Assembly: GCA_031359995.1 (NCBI GenBank)
Contig: JANMAT010000075.1
Span: 106,774 to 170,773, forward strand
From: JANMAT01 sp031359995
GTDB lineage: Bacteria > Actinomycetota > Acidimicrobiia > Acidimicrobiales > Ilumatobacteraceae
DNA length: 64,000 bases
Reading direction: 5' to 3'
The notes under the pieces are model-generated. The model was not told where the DNA came from. It made no database searches and saw nothing but the letters and a program-made list of their open reading frames with translations. Positions within the stretch are counted from its first letter, which is position 1, and each line of letters opens with the position of its first letter. Made by a program: the position numbers and the translations under genes. This document shows positions 18,201 to 25,372 of the stretch, in pieces.

Positions 18201-18255
18201 GAGCAACGCCACGAACGCCACCTGGACGGTGAAGCTGACCGGGCGGGCACCGTGA
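12253..18255 (+). CDS. Giant secreted animal-type haem peroxidase with RTX repeats and C-terminal ASH-like domains
   Basis: 2000 residues. A long Arg-rich leader and hydrophobic segment (about 33-60) form a signal peptide. The peroxidase domain (about 65-1050) has the distal haem His302 in FFGQFFDHGVD, STIHQIFHSEHNRLA, and the proximal His690 in VYRFGHSML, the arrangement of the animal haem peroxidase family (myeloperoxidase, peroxinectin). Next come about 12 calcium-binding RTX nonapeptides (about 1058-1192, such as GGDGNDVIEG), a linker with one further GGxGxD-like site near 1380, and four ASH-type beta domains (about 1576-2000), each with a Cys pair. Related RTX peroxidases in alphaproteobacteria oxidise Mn(II) or halides. 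An actinobacterium has no outer membrane, so the RTX block may fold the protein on calcium at the cell surface. Likely monocistronic. Substrate unknown. Confidence 0.9.
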   Translation: MSHRSDDLDGRAGRWLRARTRLQRALGRLRKRRVAIPTIATMVPVAVVALSLAIAASNSSNAVTAPVGQGFTVTTGDLGFILKQIAIAERHTRALEGDRLAAPQPNPNPAADPTYCLAMIGTAPDQVPDPITSYGLRTTDGSCNNLTKVLDLTNQNSSAPSPTFVNHPTFGSADQPFPRLTSPVFRAADADPTGAATSYAQKTANNVVFDAQPRTISNLIADQTSTNPAAVAAAGFPVRAQAGAPSIVPCQTDSAGADLQPLTPAGCVPAHKTLFIANVTTDVGLSPPYNSLFTFFGQFFDHGVDQTVKSGGAVIVPLRTDDPLVTLGPDGVAKTGDEVPPNLAFMVLSRAQNQPGPDGVLGTADDVQNANNTDTPWVDQSQTYTSHSSHQVFLREYVDDPTTGAPVATGRLLGGLPAGATYAGSPDGTTGESTWAATKLQAAGELGLKLKDTDVANVPMLLTDPYGNFVPGPARRLPQYVTKHGLVEGDRANPVPVPADAVSFDTPFLTDIAHNADPGSVGPCSTTGNAKGCLEPDADTTPSADFARQPKGTYDDEMLNAHFACGDGRCNENIALSTIHQIFHSEHNRLAKELDQATIPSDKALFDAFHATNCAVGCATNNPSLSTTFTYGQRLFQAARFVTEMEYQHSVFEEFARKVQPAVRPFHVYSPDINPAVTAEFAHAVYRFGHSMLDDDVARTSTVGATAADPLGTKVDNSLPLLGAFLNPPSFFDNKVDPTHPVYTPEEAAGAIVMGSSDQVGNEIDEFTTDVLRNNLLGLPLDLPTLNLTRARSEGIPPLNDVRRQIHNATNDAQLAPYTSWSDFGRHLRHPSSLINFIAAYGTHPSMRDSGPDGVLGTVDDVTTVAAKRAAARAMVAPSPTDVQPADAIQFMFSTGAWASASGGVTTTGVDAVDLWIGGLAEVTNLNGGLLGSTFNYVFQTQLEKLQDGDRFYYLARLPGLNLRTQLEGNSFAELIQRNTSNTHSLKADAFATADCRFELARLDGTAAGFNAHGPTVADDPATQCNETKLLDRTPDGTIEYQTTNTVNPPGINSQSVYNGTPGADRITGGIDNDTFWGGDGNDVIEGAGGDDVVLGGDGNDIITDSDGADVLKGGPGNDAIDAGPGNDIVLGGDGNDVLNGGANDNETFGGPGNDFIIAGQGADTVFGGGGDDWIEGGTGQDLLQGDNGAPFFDDPGEPAPGNDIFIGQPGENDYDAEGGDDLMAQNPAIDRNAGAAGFDWAFHQYDTVPADDDMMINQMLIGVPLQLVVNRDRWQETEADSGDKFPDVIRGMTNEAVVGGAGFTGCDALDQAGVDRITGLNRYITRFPTPLSAVVAKSAMKACPLTGVFPNGAQTANGVVPGVWAEGDILMGGGASDVLEGRGNDDIIDGDHTLHVAISVRTNPADPATEIGRTDLIENIATKGTFGPGTAGMTLQAAVFAGLVDPGNLVAVREIVAQDGSPVGATPATHTVGDCGPVSPTTLMVDLTTTKNCDTAVFDGPPTNYVVTQNTDGSVTVRDLTSLVKKDPLAAGLPKGDGTDTLWNIENMRFCTVTDVVSHKCLAYLDRPVPGASPAPTISVTTALNFGLQPVGVMSPTKVATVVNGGTAPLVVSSVTVTGPDTSSFALADACTNQPVAPGQACAIGVGFDPISIDMKSATILVSSNASPAASTVFLSGTGGAPVITVPTTTLGFTPQVIKTTSAPQVVTVTNDGSVPLTVQGATVTGSDFAATSTCTTVAPSATCAITVTFAPTTVGTKTGTLTITSNDPTRPTVTVALSGTAVVPPTVGLTPSSLVFAAQNLGTAASAPQSLVLSNIAKGPVTVTGTSLSGDVSQFAVSVPATCMRTRAAGLAFCTITARFSPTVAGGAGTKVVTVTVTTTTGSVTTTLTGVGVAVATVSTPATLNLGRHPLNSTTTTTLTVTNTGSGPLTVFSAATTGSTAYLVDMGTCWSDVAPGATCQLVVTFQPTKAGNPITDTLTITSNATNATWTVKLTGRAP

Positions 18256-18268
18256 GGTCCCGGTGACC

Positions 18269-18305
18269 GATGGCGGTGGTGGGAGTCGATCCCGCCACCA
18301 CCATC
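18269..18305. terminator. Hairpin terminator after the peroxidase gene
   Basis: Arms at 18269-18284 (GATGGCGGTGGTGGGA) and 18290-18305 (TCCCGCCACCACCATC) pair over 16 positions with two G-T type mismatches and a 5-nt loop, midway between two convergent genes. No T-run follows. Confidence 0.65.
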
Positions 18306-18354
18306 GTCGTGTCTGGGGCCGCTGCGGGATGCCCGTGGGTGTGCGTCGCGGCCC

Positions 18355-19545
18355 TCACACGATGGCGTCGGGGGCGACGTCGGCGGCACGGTCGTAGACC
18401 TCGACGCGGTCGCGGCCGTTGTCCTTGGCCTGGTACAGCGCCTTGTCGGCCCGCCGCACCAGCTCCTCGACCGGCATGCCCGCGCTCCAGCGGGCGACTC
18501 CGGCGGAGAACGTGGGCGACACCGGCGACGACACCCGGGCGTGGAGCGTGCCGCGGATGCGCTCGATGGTTCCGACGGCGTCGAGCACCGACGCCTCGAG
18601 CAGGAACGCGAACTCCTCGCCACCCCAGCGGGCCAGTGCCCGGGCGTCGGTCAGGTGGTGCAGCGCGCACGACACGAGGTGCCGCAGGATCTGGTCACCG
18701 GTGGCGTGACCGAAGCGGTCGTTGGCCGCTTTGAAGTGGTCGAGGTCGAGCAGCACGAACACGTAGCGGTCGCGGTCGTGGGGCGCCAGCCGCTCGAGCT
18801 GCTCCATCAGGAAGCGCCGGTTGTAGGCGCCGGTCAGGTGGTCGCGCTCGGCCAGCTCCCGCACGCGCTGGTTCACGACGCGCAGGCGGGCGTTGGCGTC
18901 GAGGGCGGCGGCCCGTTCGACCCGGAGGCCGTACGACAGCTCGTCGGCGTGCAGTCGGGCGGCGATGGTGGTGCGGGTCTGCCCGTTCAGCCACTTGGCC
19001 TGCAGGGTGAACATGAGCACGACCATCAGGTAGGAGGGCAGTGCCTCGCGCAGCACCGGGTTCCCGATGGCGAACAGGCTGGCCCCGTTGAGCACCGTGA
19101 GGCCGGTGGCGACCGCCAGGTAGGTCGGCAGGTTGGCGGCGAACACGGCCGAGGCCACGGCGATGACGCCGATGGGTGGCACGATGCGGGCGATCGAGTC
19201 GGCCGGTCCGGCGACGTCCACCAGGAAGGGGGCGAACCCCCAGACCGCGCCGGTCAGGAAGCCGGCGCCGGCGAACCCGCGGCGCAGGCGCGGCGGGACC
19301 TCGGCGTGCGAGAGCGCGGCCACCGCCACGGCCAGCCCGGCGGTGGTGGCCCCGACCGACGCCAGCCACCACACCACCGCGGCCAGGGGCCGACCGGCCC
19401 GGGCGATGCTCACCGTCATCACCAGCGGCCCGAACAGGAGCAGGAGCCGCATCTTCCACACGGTGGAGATCATCTGGCGGAACAGCAGGGCTTCGACCGC
19501 GCGCCGGCGATCGTTCGCACTGGTCGGGTCCGAACCGCCGTTCAC
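18355..19545 (-). CDS. Membrane diguanylate cyclase (GGDEF), no inhibitory site
   Basis: About 396 residues from GTG 19545; GTG at 19572 is an alternative, and no start has an ideal ribosome-binding site. Five or six hydrophobic segments (about 25-185) precede a coiled linker and a GGDEF domain with DHLTGAYNRRFL, LLDLDHFKAANDRFGHATGDQ and the active-site ARWGGEEF. Unlike the cyclase at 550-2139, the position five residues before GGEEF reads TDAR rather than RxxD, so the inhibitory site is missing. It lies 103 bp downstream of glycogen phosphorylase on the same strand and is convergent with the peroxidase gene. The membrane module is a probable sensor; its ligand is unknown. Confidence 0.88.
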   Translation of the reverse strand: MNGGSDPTSANDRRRAVEALLFRQMISTVWKMRLLLLFGPLVMTVSIARAGRPLAAVVWWLASVGATTAGLAVAVAALSHAEVPPRLRRGFAGAGFLTGAVWGFAPFLVDVAGPADSIARIVPPIGVIAVASAVFAANLPTYLAVATGLTVLNGASLFAIGNPVLREALPSYLMVVLMFTLQAKWLNGQTRTTIAARLHADELSYGLRVERAAALDANARLRVVNQRVRELAERDHLTGAYNRRFLMEQLERLAPHDRDRYVFVLLDLDHFKAANDRFGHATGDQILRHLVSCALHHLTDARALARWGGEEFAFLLEASVLDAVGTIERIRGTLHARVSSPVSPTFSAGVARWSAGMPVEELVRRADKALYQAKDNGRDRVEVYDRAADVAPDAIV

Positions 19546-19648
19546 CCCTCCATTATCGACGCTCCTCACCACCCTGGCCGCAAACGGTGGCCGAAACGGT
19601 CGCTGGGTCACCTGCTCGGGCCGATCGTGGCGGGGTCGGGTCGGGCCG

Positions 19649-22210
19649 TCAGGCCCAGGCGATGCGGCCGAGCTCGACCGGCGAGGCCATGCCCGGATGG
19701 GCCGGCAGCACCCGCACGGTGAAGCCGTAGCGACCGGTGTTGCCACAGTCGAAGGAGCCGTCGTAGCGGTAGGCGCCGTCGGGGCCACGGTCACCACAGG
19801 TGAGGCTGACGGTGGTGGGCTCTACCAGCTCCTCGCCGGCACCGACGCGACCGTGCACCAGCTGCACCTCGACGTCGGCCGGGCTGAGCGAGCCGAGCTG
19901 CACCCAGGCGACGACCTGGCGGTTGGTGCCCAGCTCGGCCGTGGTCGACTCCGCCTGCACGCCCGTGACGCGCACGTCGCCCCACGTGGAGCGGACCCGC
20001 TGGGTCCACGCCGTGAGCTCCTTGGCGCCCTTGTAGTCGTTGCCGCTGACGGCGTCGGCGCCGGCGGCGGCCGGCTCGTACAGGGTCTCGGTGTACTCAC
20101 GGACCATGCGGCTGGCGGTCACGAACGGGCCGAGCGTGGCGAAGTTGTGCTTCACCCGGCCGAGCCAGCGGCGCGGCACGGGGCCGTCTTCGCGGCCGTA
20201 GAACAGGGGCACGATCTGCTGTTCGAGCAGATCGAACAGGCTGGCCGCCTCGTGGGCGTCGCGGCGGGCCAGGTCGGTTTCGTCCTCGAGCGACGAGATG
20301 GCCCAACCGTTGGTGCCGTCGAAGCACTCGTCCCACCAGCCGTCGAGGATCGAGCAGTTGAGCGCGCCGTTCAGGGCCGCCTTCATGCCCGACGTGCCGC
20401 ACGCCTCCTGGGGGCGGCGGGGCGTGTTCAGCCACACGTCACACCCGTGGTAGAAGGCGCGGGCGACGGAGATGTCGTAGTCCTCGAGGAACACGAAGCG
20501 GTGGCGCACGCCGAGGTCGTTGGCGAAGCGCTGGATCTCCTGGATGAGGGCCTTGCCCAGGTCGTCGGCGGGGTGGGCCTTGCCGGCGAACACGAACTGC
20601 ACGGGCCGGTCGGGCGCCAGCAGCAAGGCCCGCAGCCGGTCGGGCTGGCCGAGCAGGAGCGTGGCCCGCTTGTAGGTCGCGAAGCGGCGGGCGAAGCCGA
20701 TGGTGAGCGCGGTGGGGTCGAGGACCTCGTCGCACCAGGCGACGTCGCTGCGGCTGGCACCGTGGGCCATGCGGCTGGCGGTCAGGCGCTTGCGCACGAA
20801 GGTGGCCAGGCGGTCGCGGCCCTGCTGGAGGGCCCGCCACAACTCGTCGTCGCGGACGTTGGTCACGCGGGCCCAGTCGGCGGCGCTGGCGTCGTCCCAG
20901 TCGGGCACGAGGGCCCGGCTGAGCAGGTCGTCGATCTCGGGTGAGGTCCAGGTGGACGCGTGGACGCCGTTGGTGACCGAGCCGATCGGCACCTCGTCGG
21001 CGGGGACATCGGGCCACAGGCCGCCGAACATGTGGCGGCTGACCTCGCCGTGAAGGGCGGCCACGCCGTTGGAGCGGGCGGCCAGGCGCAGGCCCATGAC
21101 CGCCATGTTGAAGCGGGTCTCGTCGGGCTCGTCGGCCCGGCGACCCACGGCCATGAACTGATCGAACGTGATGCCACAGTCGGTGGCGAACGCGGTGAAG
21201 TAGCCGCGCAGCAGCTCTTCGGGGAACCGGTCGATGCCGGCGGGTACCGGGGTGTGGGTGGTGAACAGGCCACCGGCCCGCACGGCCTGGACCGCCTCGT
21301 CGAAGCTCAGGCCGGTCTTGGTGAGCTGGCGGATGCGCTCGAGGCCCAGGAACCCGGCGTGGCCCTCGTTGGTGTGGAACACCTGGGCGTCGATGCCGAG
21401 GGCCTGGAGGGCCCGCACGCCGCCGATGCCGAGGAGGATCTCCTGGCGCAGGCGATGCTCGGTGTCGCCGCCGTAGAGGCGGTCGGTGACGCCACGGCAC
21501 GCAGGGCTGTTCTCCTCGACATCGGCGTCCATGAGGTAGAGCTCGGTGCGGCCCACGTCGGCCCGCCAGACCTGGGCGTGGCACGTCTCGCCGGCCAGGT
21601 CGACCGAGATGCGCACCCCGTCGCACAGGGTGAGGGCGAGGCCGTACGGATCGAGGGTCGGGAAGACCTCCTGCTGCCAGCCGTCGTGGGAGAGCGACTG
21701 GCGGAAGTACCCGCTGCGGTAGAAGAGCCCGACGCCGACGAGGGGCACGCCGAGGTCGGAGGCGGCCTTCAGATGGTCGCCGGCGAGCACGCCGAGGCCA
21801 CCGGAGTACTGGGGCAGGGCTTCGGAGATGCCGAACTCGGGGCTGAAGTAGGCGACCTGGCGCAGGGGGCTGCCGTTGGCGCCGGAACCGCCACTGCCGC
21901 TCCCGCCCGAGGAGCGCAGCTGGAACCAGCGGGGGCGGGTCAGGTAGCGGTCGAGGTCGTCGGCACAGTCCCCCAGCTCGCGCAGGAAGCTCGGGTCGAC
22001 CGAGAGGGCGTCGAGCCGATCGCGCTTGACCAGGCCGAGGAGACGGACCGGGTCGTGGCTGGTGGCGTCCCAGGCATCGGGGTCGACCCATCGGAACAAC
22101 TCGCGGGTGCGCTCATCCCAGCTCCAGCGCAGGTTCATCGCCAGGCGCTCGAGGGGCGCGAGGGCCTCGGGGAGTCGGGGTCGGACGCTGAACGACCGCA
22201 GTGCCTTCAT
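19649..22210 (-). CDS. glgP: Alpha-glucan (glycogen) phosphorylase, DUF3417-containing type
   Basis: 853 residues. Releases glucose 1-phosphate from glycogen or maltodextrin using pyridoxal phosphate. The N-terminal DUF3417 region (about 10-115, LAMNLRWSWDERTRELFR) is typical of the short bacterial alpha-glucan phosphorylases found in actinobacteria. The catalytic domain includes FHTNEGHAGFLGLERI, NGVHASTWTSPE, FARRFATYKRATLLL and the PLP-lysine box EACGTSGMKAALNGALN. ATG at 22210 is clear. The next gene on the strand is the second diguanylate cyclase. It is divergent from the HelR-like helicase. Confidence 0.95.
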   Translation of the reverse strand: MKALRSFSVRPRLPEALAPLERLAMNLRWSWDERTRELFRWVDPDAWDATSHDPVRLLGLVKRDRLDALSVDPSFLRELGDCADDLDRYLTRPRWFQLRSSGGSGSGGSGANGSPLRQVAYFSPEFGISEALPQYSGGLGVLAGDHLKAASDLGVPLVGVGLFYRSGYFRQSLSHDGWQQEVFPTLDPYGLALTLCDGVRISVDLAGETCHAQVWRADVGRTELYLMDADVEENSPACRGVTDRLYGGDTEHRLRQEILLGIGGVRALQALGIDAQVFHTNEGHAGFLGLERIRQLTKTGLSFDEAVQAVRAGGLFTTHTPVPAGIDRFPEELLRGYFTAFATDCGITFDQFMAVGRRADEPDETRFNMAVMGLRLAARSNGVAALHGEVSRHMFGGLWPDVPADEVPIGSVTNGVHASTWTSPEIDDLLSRALVPDWDDASAADWARVTNVRDDELWRALQQGRDRLATFVRKRLTASRMAHGASRSDVAWCDEVLDPTALTIGFARRFATYKRATLLLGQPDRLRALLLAPDRPVQFVFAGKAHPADDLGKALIQEIQRFANDLGVRHRFVFLEDYDISVARAFYHGCDVWLNTPRRPQEACGTSGMKAALNGALNCSILDGWWDECFDGTNGWAISSLEDETDLARRDAHEAASLFDLLEQQIVPLFYGREDGPVPRRWLGRVKHNFATLGPFVTASRMVREYTETLYEPAAAGADAVSGNDYKGAKELTAWTQRVRSTWGDVRVTGVQAESTTAELGTNRQVVAWVQLGSLSPADVEVQLVHGRVGAGEELVEPTTVSLTCGDRGPDGAYRYDGSFDCGNTGRYGFTVRVLPAHPGMASPVELGRIAWA

Positions 22211-22328
22211 AGCCTGATTGCCTCCGTTCGGAGCCTCGAACCCTACCGGGAGACGTCGGCCGGCGCTGCTGAGTGACCTGCTTCTTGACGACCGGCGCGC
22301 CCGGGCACCCGGACTGCCCGAGGTTCCC

Positions 22329-22358
22329 TTGGTGAGGGGTCACTGGTGCCGATAGGGT
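22329..22358 (+). promoter_or_regulatory. Candidate promoter of the HelR-like helicase gene
   Basis: TTGGTG (22329-22334) and TAGGGT (22353-22358) are separated by 18 bp and would start transcription near 22365. That places a GTG at 22346 outside the transcript and supports translation from ATG 22403. Assignment is by box similarity only. Confidence 0.4.
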
Positions 22359-22370
22359 TCTCATCCTCCT

Positions 22371-22389
22371 TCGGGGCCTCCCGCCCCGA
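22371..22389 (+). promoter_or_regulatory. 19-bp inverted repeat in the helR leader
   Basis: TCGGGGC (22371-22377) and GCCCCGA (22383-22389) form a perfect 7-bp stem with loop CTCCC, 13 bp before the ATG of a HelR-like gene. In Streptomyces a 19-bp inverted repeat beginning GGGGC and ending GCCCC (the rifamycin-associated element) precedes helR and rifamycin-inactivating genes. Here the total length and terminal bases are similar, but the spacing of the GGGGC and GCCCC arms is shorter, so equivalence is only a suggestion. Confidence 0.4.
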
Positions 22390-22402
22390 TGCGAACAACC
22401 CG

Positions 22403-24514
22403 ATGACCACCCATCCTGACCTGGCGGAAGAACAGGCGTACGTCGAGCACGCGTACGAGTGTCTGGAGCGATCCAGAGCCGACGCGTGGCGGTTGCGCGA
22501 CCTGACCGAGATCGGCCGTGGGGGCACCCACCAGGCCAGGTACGAGGCCGAGGTGTTCGAGGGGGCCATCAGCCAGCGACTGAGCCGGCTCGAGCTGGGC
22601 GATGCCGCCCTGGTGTTCGGCCGCATCGACCGCTACGGCGAGGGTGGGCTGGAGTCGTTCCACATCGGCCGGCTGGCCGTGGCCGACGAGGAGCGGGAGC
22701 CGGTCGTGGTCGACTGGCGGGCACCGGTCGCCGAGCCGTTCTACCGGGCCACCGGCCGCCATGCCATGGGCCTCGCCCGGCGCCGGCACTTCTCCGTCCG
22801 GGGCCGCCAGATCCTGGGCCTCGAAGACGAGCTGTTCGGCGAGGGCCATCTGGGCGTCGGCTCCGACGCGCCGGGCGAGGGGCTGCGGGGCTACTCCACG
22901 CTGCTCGCCGCGCTCGAGCGGGGGCGCACCGGCACCCTGGGTGACATCGTCGCGACGATCCAGGGGGAGCAGGACGAGATCATCCGCTCGCCCCAGGCCG
23001 GGGTGTTGGTGGTGCAGGGCGGCCCGGGCACGGGCAAGACCGTGGTGGCGCTGCACCGCGCCGCCTACCTGCTGTACACCCACCGGTTCCCACTCGAGGA
23101 CCAGGGCGTGTTGGTCATCGGACCCAACCGACTCTTCCTGCGCTACATCGAGCAGGTGCTGCCCAGCCTGGGCGAGGCCGGGGTGGAGCAGGTGGTCATG
23201 GCCGACCTGGTGCCCGACGTGACCTTCGGTGCGGCCGACGCGCCGGCCACGGTGAAGGTGAAGGGCGATCCCCGCATGGCCGACGTGCTGGCCAAGGCGG
23301 TGCGTGACCGCCAGCGCCCGCTGAAGCAGGAACTGGTGGTGCCCTACGGACTGGGCAACCTGCGCCTGCGCCCCGAGGACACCGACCGGATCGTGCGCGA
23401 CGCCCGTCGCCGCTACCGCCGTCACAACGGTGCCCGCCGGTTCGTGGAGGGCGAGGTGTTCGCCGCGCTGGCCGCGTCCAGCCGTGACGGATCGGCCACC
23501 ACCGAGCAGGTGCGCGATCGCACGCGCCACACCGATGAGATCCGCACCGCGCTCGAGCGCATGTGGCCGTTGCTCACCCCGGCCGAGCTCCTGAACGACC
23601 TGTTCGGTTCGCGACCGCTGGTGAAGCTGGCCGGCGCCAAGAGGCTGAGCGAGGCCGAGTGCGTGGCGCTGCACCGCGAGCGGGCCCCCGACTCGCACGA
23701 TCAGGTCTGGTCCGAGGCCGACGCGCCCCTGCTCGACGAGGCGCGCGAGCTGCTCGGACCCAAGCCGTCCAAGGCGCACCGCGTGCCGAACCGCAACCCT
23801 GACGGCTCGCTCATGCCGATCGACGACGAGATCCGCACGTACGGCCACATCGTGATCGACGAGGTCCAGGACCTGTCGCCCATGGCCTTGCGCATGGCCG
23901 CCCGCCGCAGCCTGAACGGCTCGATGACCGTGGTGGGCGACCTGGCTCAGGCCACCGGCGAGCATGCCCCGGTGTCGTGGGACGACGTGCTCGCCCACCT
24001 GCCCGACCGCAAGCCGCCGCGCCTGGCCGAGCTGACGGTGGGCTACCGCATCCCCGAGACCATCATGGAGCTGGCCGACCGCGTCGCCGCCCGGGCCGTG
24101 CCCGGCCTCACGCCGCCGCGGGCCGTGCGCATGGGCGAGCACCCGCCGGTGATCGTGGGCACCACGCCCGAGGGTCTGCCCGCCGCGGTGATCGACGAGG
24201 TGCGCCGGCTGCAGTCCGAACTGGGCGACGGTGTGGTCGCGGTGATCGCCCCCGACACGTTGGCCTCTGGCCTGTACGCCTCGCTGACCGAGGCGGGGCT
24301 CGAGGTCGGCCAGGCCACCCGCACCGGCCTGGATCAGCCGGTCACGCTCGTGCCGGTCAGCCTGGTGAAGGGCCTCGAGCTCGATGGTGTCGTGGTCGTG
24401 GAGCCGGCCCGCATCGTGAGCGAGCAGGCGCAGGGCCTGCGGGCGCTGTACGTGGCCCTCACGCGCTCGACCCGCGAGCTGAGCGTGGTGCACGCCGAGC
24501 CGTTGCCGTTCTGA
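22403..24514 (+). CDS. helR: HelR/HelD-like UvrD-family ATPase (RNA polymerase recycling)
   Basis: 703 residues. An N-terminal helical hairpin (AEEQAYVEHAYECLERSRADA) of the kind HelD proteins insert into RNA polymerase precedes the family signature FGRIDRYGEGGLESFHIGRL and VVDWRAPVAEPFYRAT. The superfamily 1 motor follows, with Walker A VVQGGPGTGKTVVALHRAAY, motif II VIDEVQDLSPMALRM, GYRIPETIMELADRVA and C-terminal LYVALTRSTRELSVVH. Such proteins strip stalled RNA polymerase from DNA; actinobacterial HelR also confers rifamycin tolerance by displacing the drug. ATG 22403 is chosen over an upstream GTG on promoter grounds. Which role applies here cannot be told from sequence. Confidence 0.88.
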   Translation: MTTHPDLAEEQAYVEHAYECLERSRADAWRLRDLTEIGRGGTHQARYEAEVFEGAISQRLSRLELGDAALVFGRIDRYGEGGLESFHIGRLAVADEEREPVVVDWRAPVAEPFYRATGRHAMGLARRRHFSVRGRQILGLEDELFGEGHLGVGSDAPGEGLRGYSTLLAALERGRTGTLGDIVATIQGEQDEIIRSPQAGVLVVQGGPGTGKTVVALHRAAYLLYTHRFPLEDQGVLVIGPNRLFLRYIEQVLPSLGEAGVEQVVMADLVPDVTFGAADAPATVKVKGDPRMADVLAKAVRDRQRPLKQELVVPYGLGNLRLRPEDTDRIVRDARRRYRRHNGARRFVEGEVFAALAASSRDGSATTEQVRDRTRHTDEIRTALERMWPLLTPAELLNDLFGSRPLVKLAGAKRLSEAECVALHRERAPDSHDQVWSEADAPLLDEARELLGPKPSKAHRVPNRNPDGSLMPIDDEIRTYGHIVIDEVQDLSPMALRMAARRSLNGSMTVVGDLAQATGEHAPVSWDDVLAHLPDRKPPRLAELTVGYRIPETIMELADRVAARAVPGLTPPRAVRMGEHPPVIVGTTPEGLPAAVIDEVRRLQSELGDGVVAVIAPDTLASGLYASLTEAGLEVGQATRTGLDQPVTLVPVSLVKGLELDGVVVVEPARIVSEQAQGLRALYVALTRSTRELSVVHAEPLPF

Positions 24515-24542
24515 GCCGTGCATCGCGTGCGAGCATGAACGC

Positions 24543-25277
24543 GTGACGACGGGCTGGCGCCGCTGGGCGTTGACGGGGGTGCGCTGGATCGTCACCCTTG
24601 CGCTGCTGGGTGGATTGCTCTACGGCACCCGTCAGCTGTTGGACACGGCCAAGCGGCGCGGTGAGGCCGAAGCGGCGGAGGACGTGGCCCGCTCGGGGCC
24701 GAGGGTGCGCGCCACGACCACCATCGTGGCCGCGACGTCGACCTCGTCGGGGTCGCCGGCGGCCGCGGCCAGTTCGGTGCCGCCGACCACGCCGCCGCCG
24801 CTGACCGGCGAACCCGAGCCGCTGCGGGTCGCCCGGATCGATGCGTCGGTGCTCGACGCCCCGCAGCCCGACAGCTGCGGCCGCACCGTGACCTACGATC
24901 CCGGGAACGCGGTGGACGGGAACCTGTCCACCGCCTGGCGGGTGGCCGGCGACGGCACCGGCGACACCCTGCAGCTGACCCTGGCCGCTCCGGCCCATCT
25001 GACCGAGGTGGGCCTGGTGCCCGGCTACGCCAAGATCGACCTCTGCTCCGGGTTCGACCGGTTCCCGCAGCTGCGCCGGATCACCGCGGTCACGTGGCGC
25101 TTCGACGGCGGTGTGACCGTGCAGCAGACCTTCAAGGACCGGGCCGAGGTGCAGTCGCTGCCGGTCGACGTGGTGAGCGCGACCATCGTGGTCGAGATCA
25201 CCGGCGTCACCCCGGCGCCCCAGCTCGACGCCACGGCGATCAGCGAGGTCCGCCTCGTCGGCGTCCCCGGTGCCTGA
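24543..25277 (+). CDS. Membrane-anchored protein with discoidin-like (F5/8 type C) domain
   Basis: 244 residues. One N-terminal membrane segment (WIVTLALLGGLLYGTRQLL), a Ser/Thr/Pro-rich linker (about 50-95), then an extracellular jelly-roll with AVDGNLSTAWRVAGDGTGDT, LTEVGLVPGY and a terminal VVEITGV, the pattern of discoidin domains in actinobacterial zinc-ribbon and NADase-type proteins. Such domains bind carbohydrate or lipid. GTG at 24543 follows the helicase stop by 28 bp, so it may share that transcript. No enzymatic motif is seen; function unknown. Confidence 0.75.
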   Translation: MTTGWRRWALTGVRWIVTLALLGGLLYGTRQLLDTAKRRGEAEAAEDVARSGPRVRATTTIVAATSTSSGSPAAAASSVPPTTPPPLTGEPEPLRVARIDASVLDAPQPDSCGRTVTYDPGNAVDGNLSTAWRVAGDGTGDTLQLTLAAPAHLTEVGLVPGYAKIDLCSGFDRFPQLRRITAVTWRFDGGVTVQQTFKDRAEVQSLPVDVVSATIVVEITGVTPAPQLDATAISEVRLVGVPGA

Positions 25278-25372
25278 GGGACGGGCGGGGCGCGAGCGGC
25301 TGGCGTGGCCGGGAGGCCTACCGTCCCCCGGTGACGGTGGCCGACTGACCGACCGCACCAGACCCGGCGATC

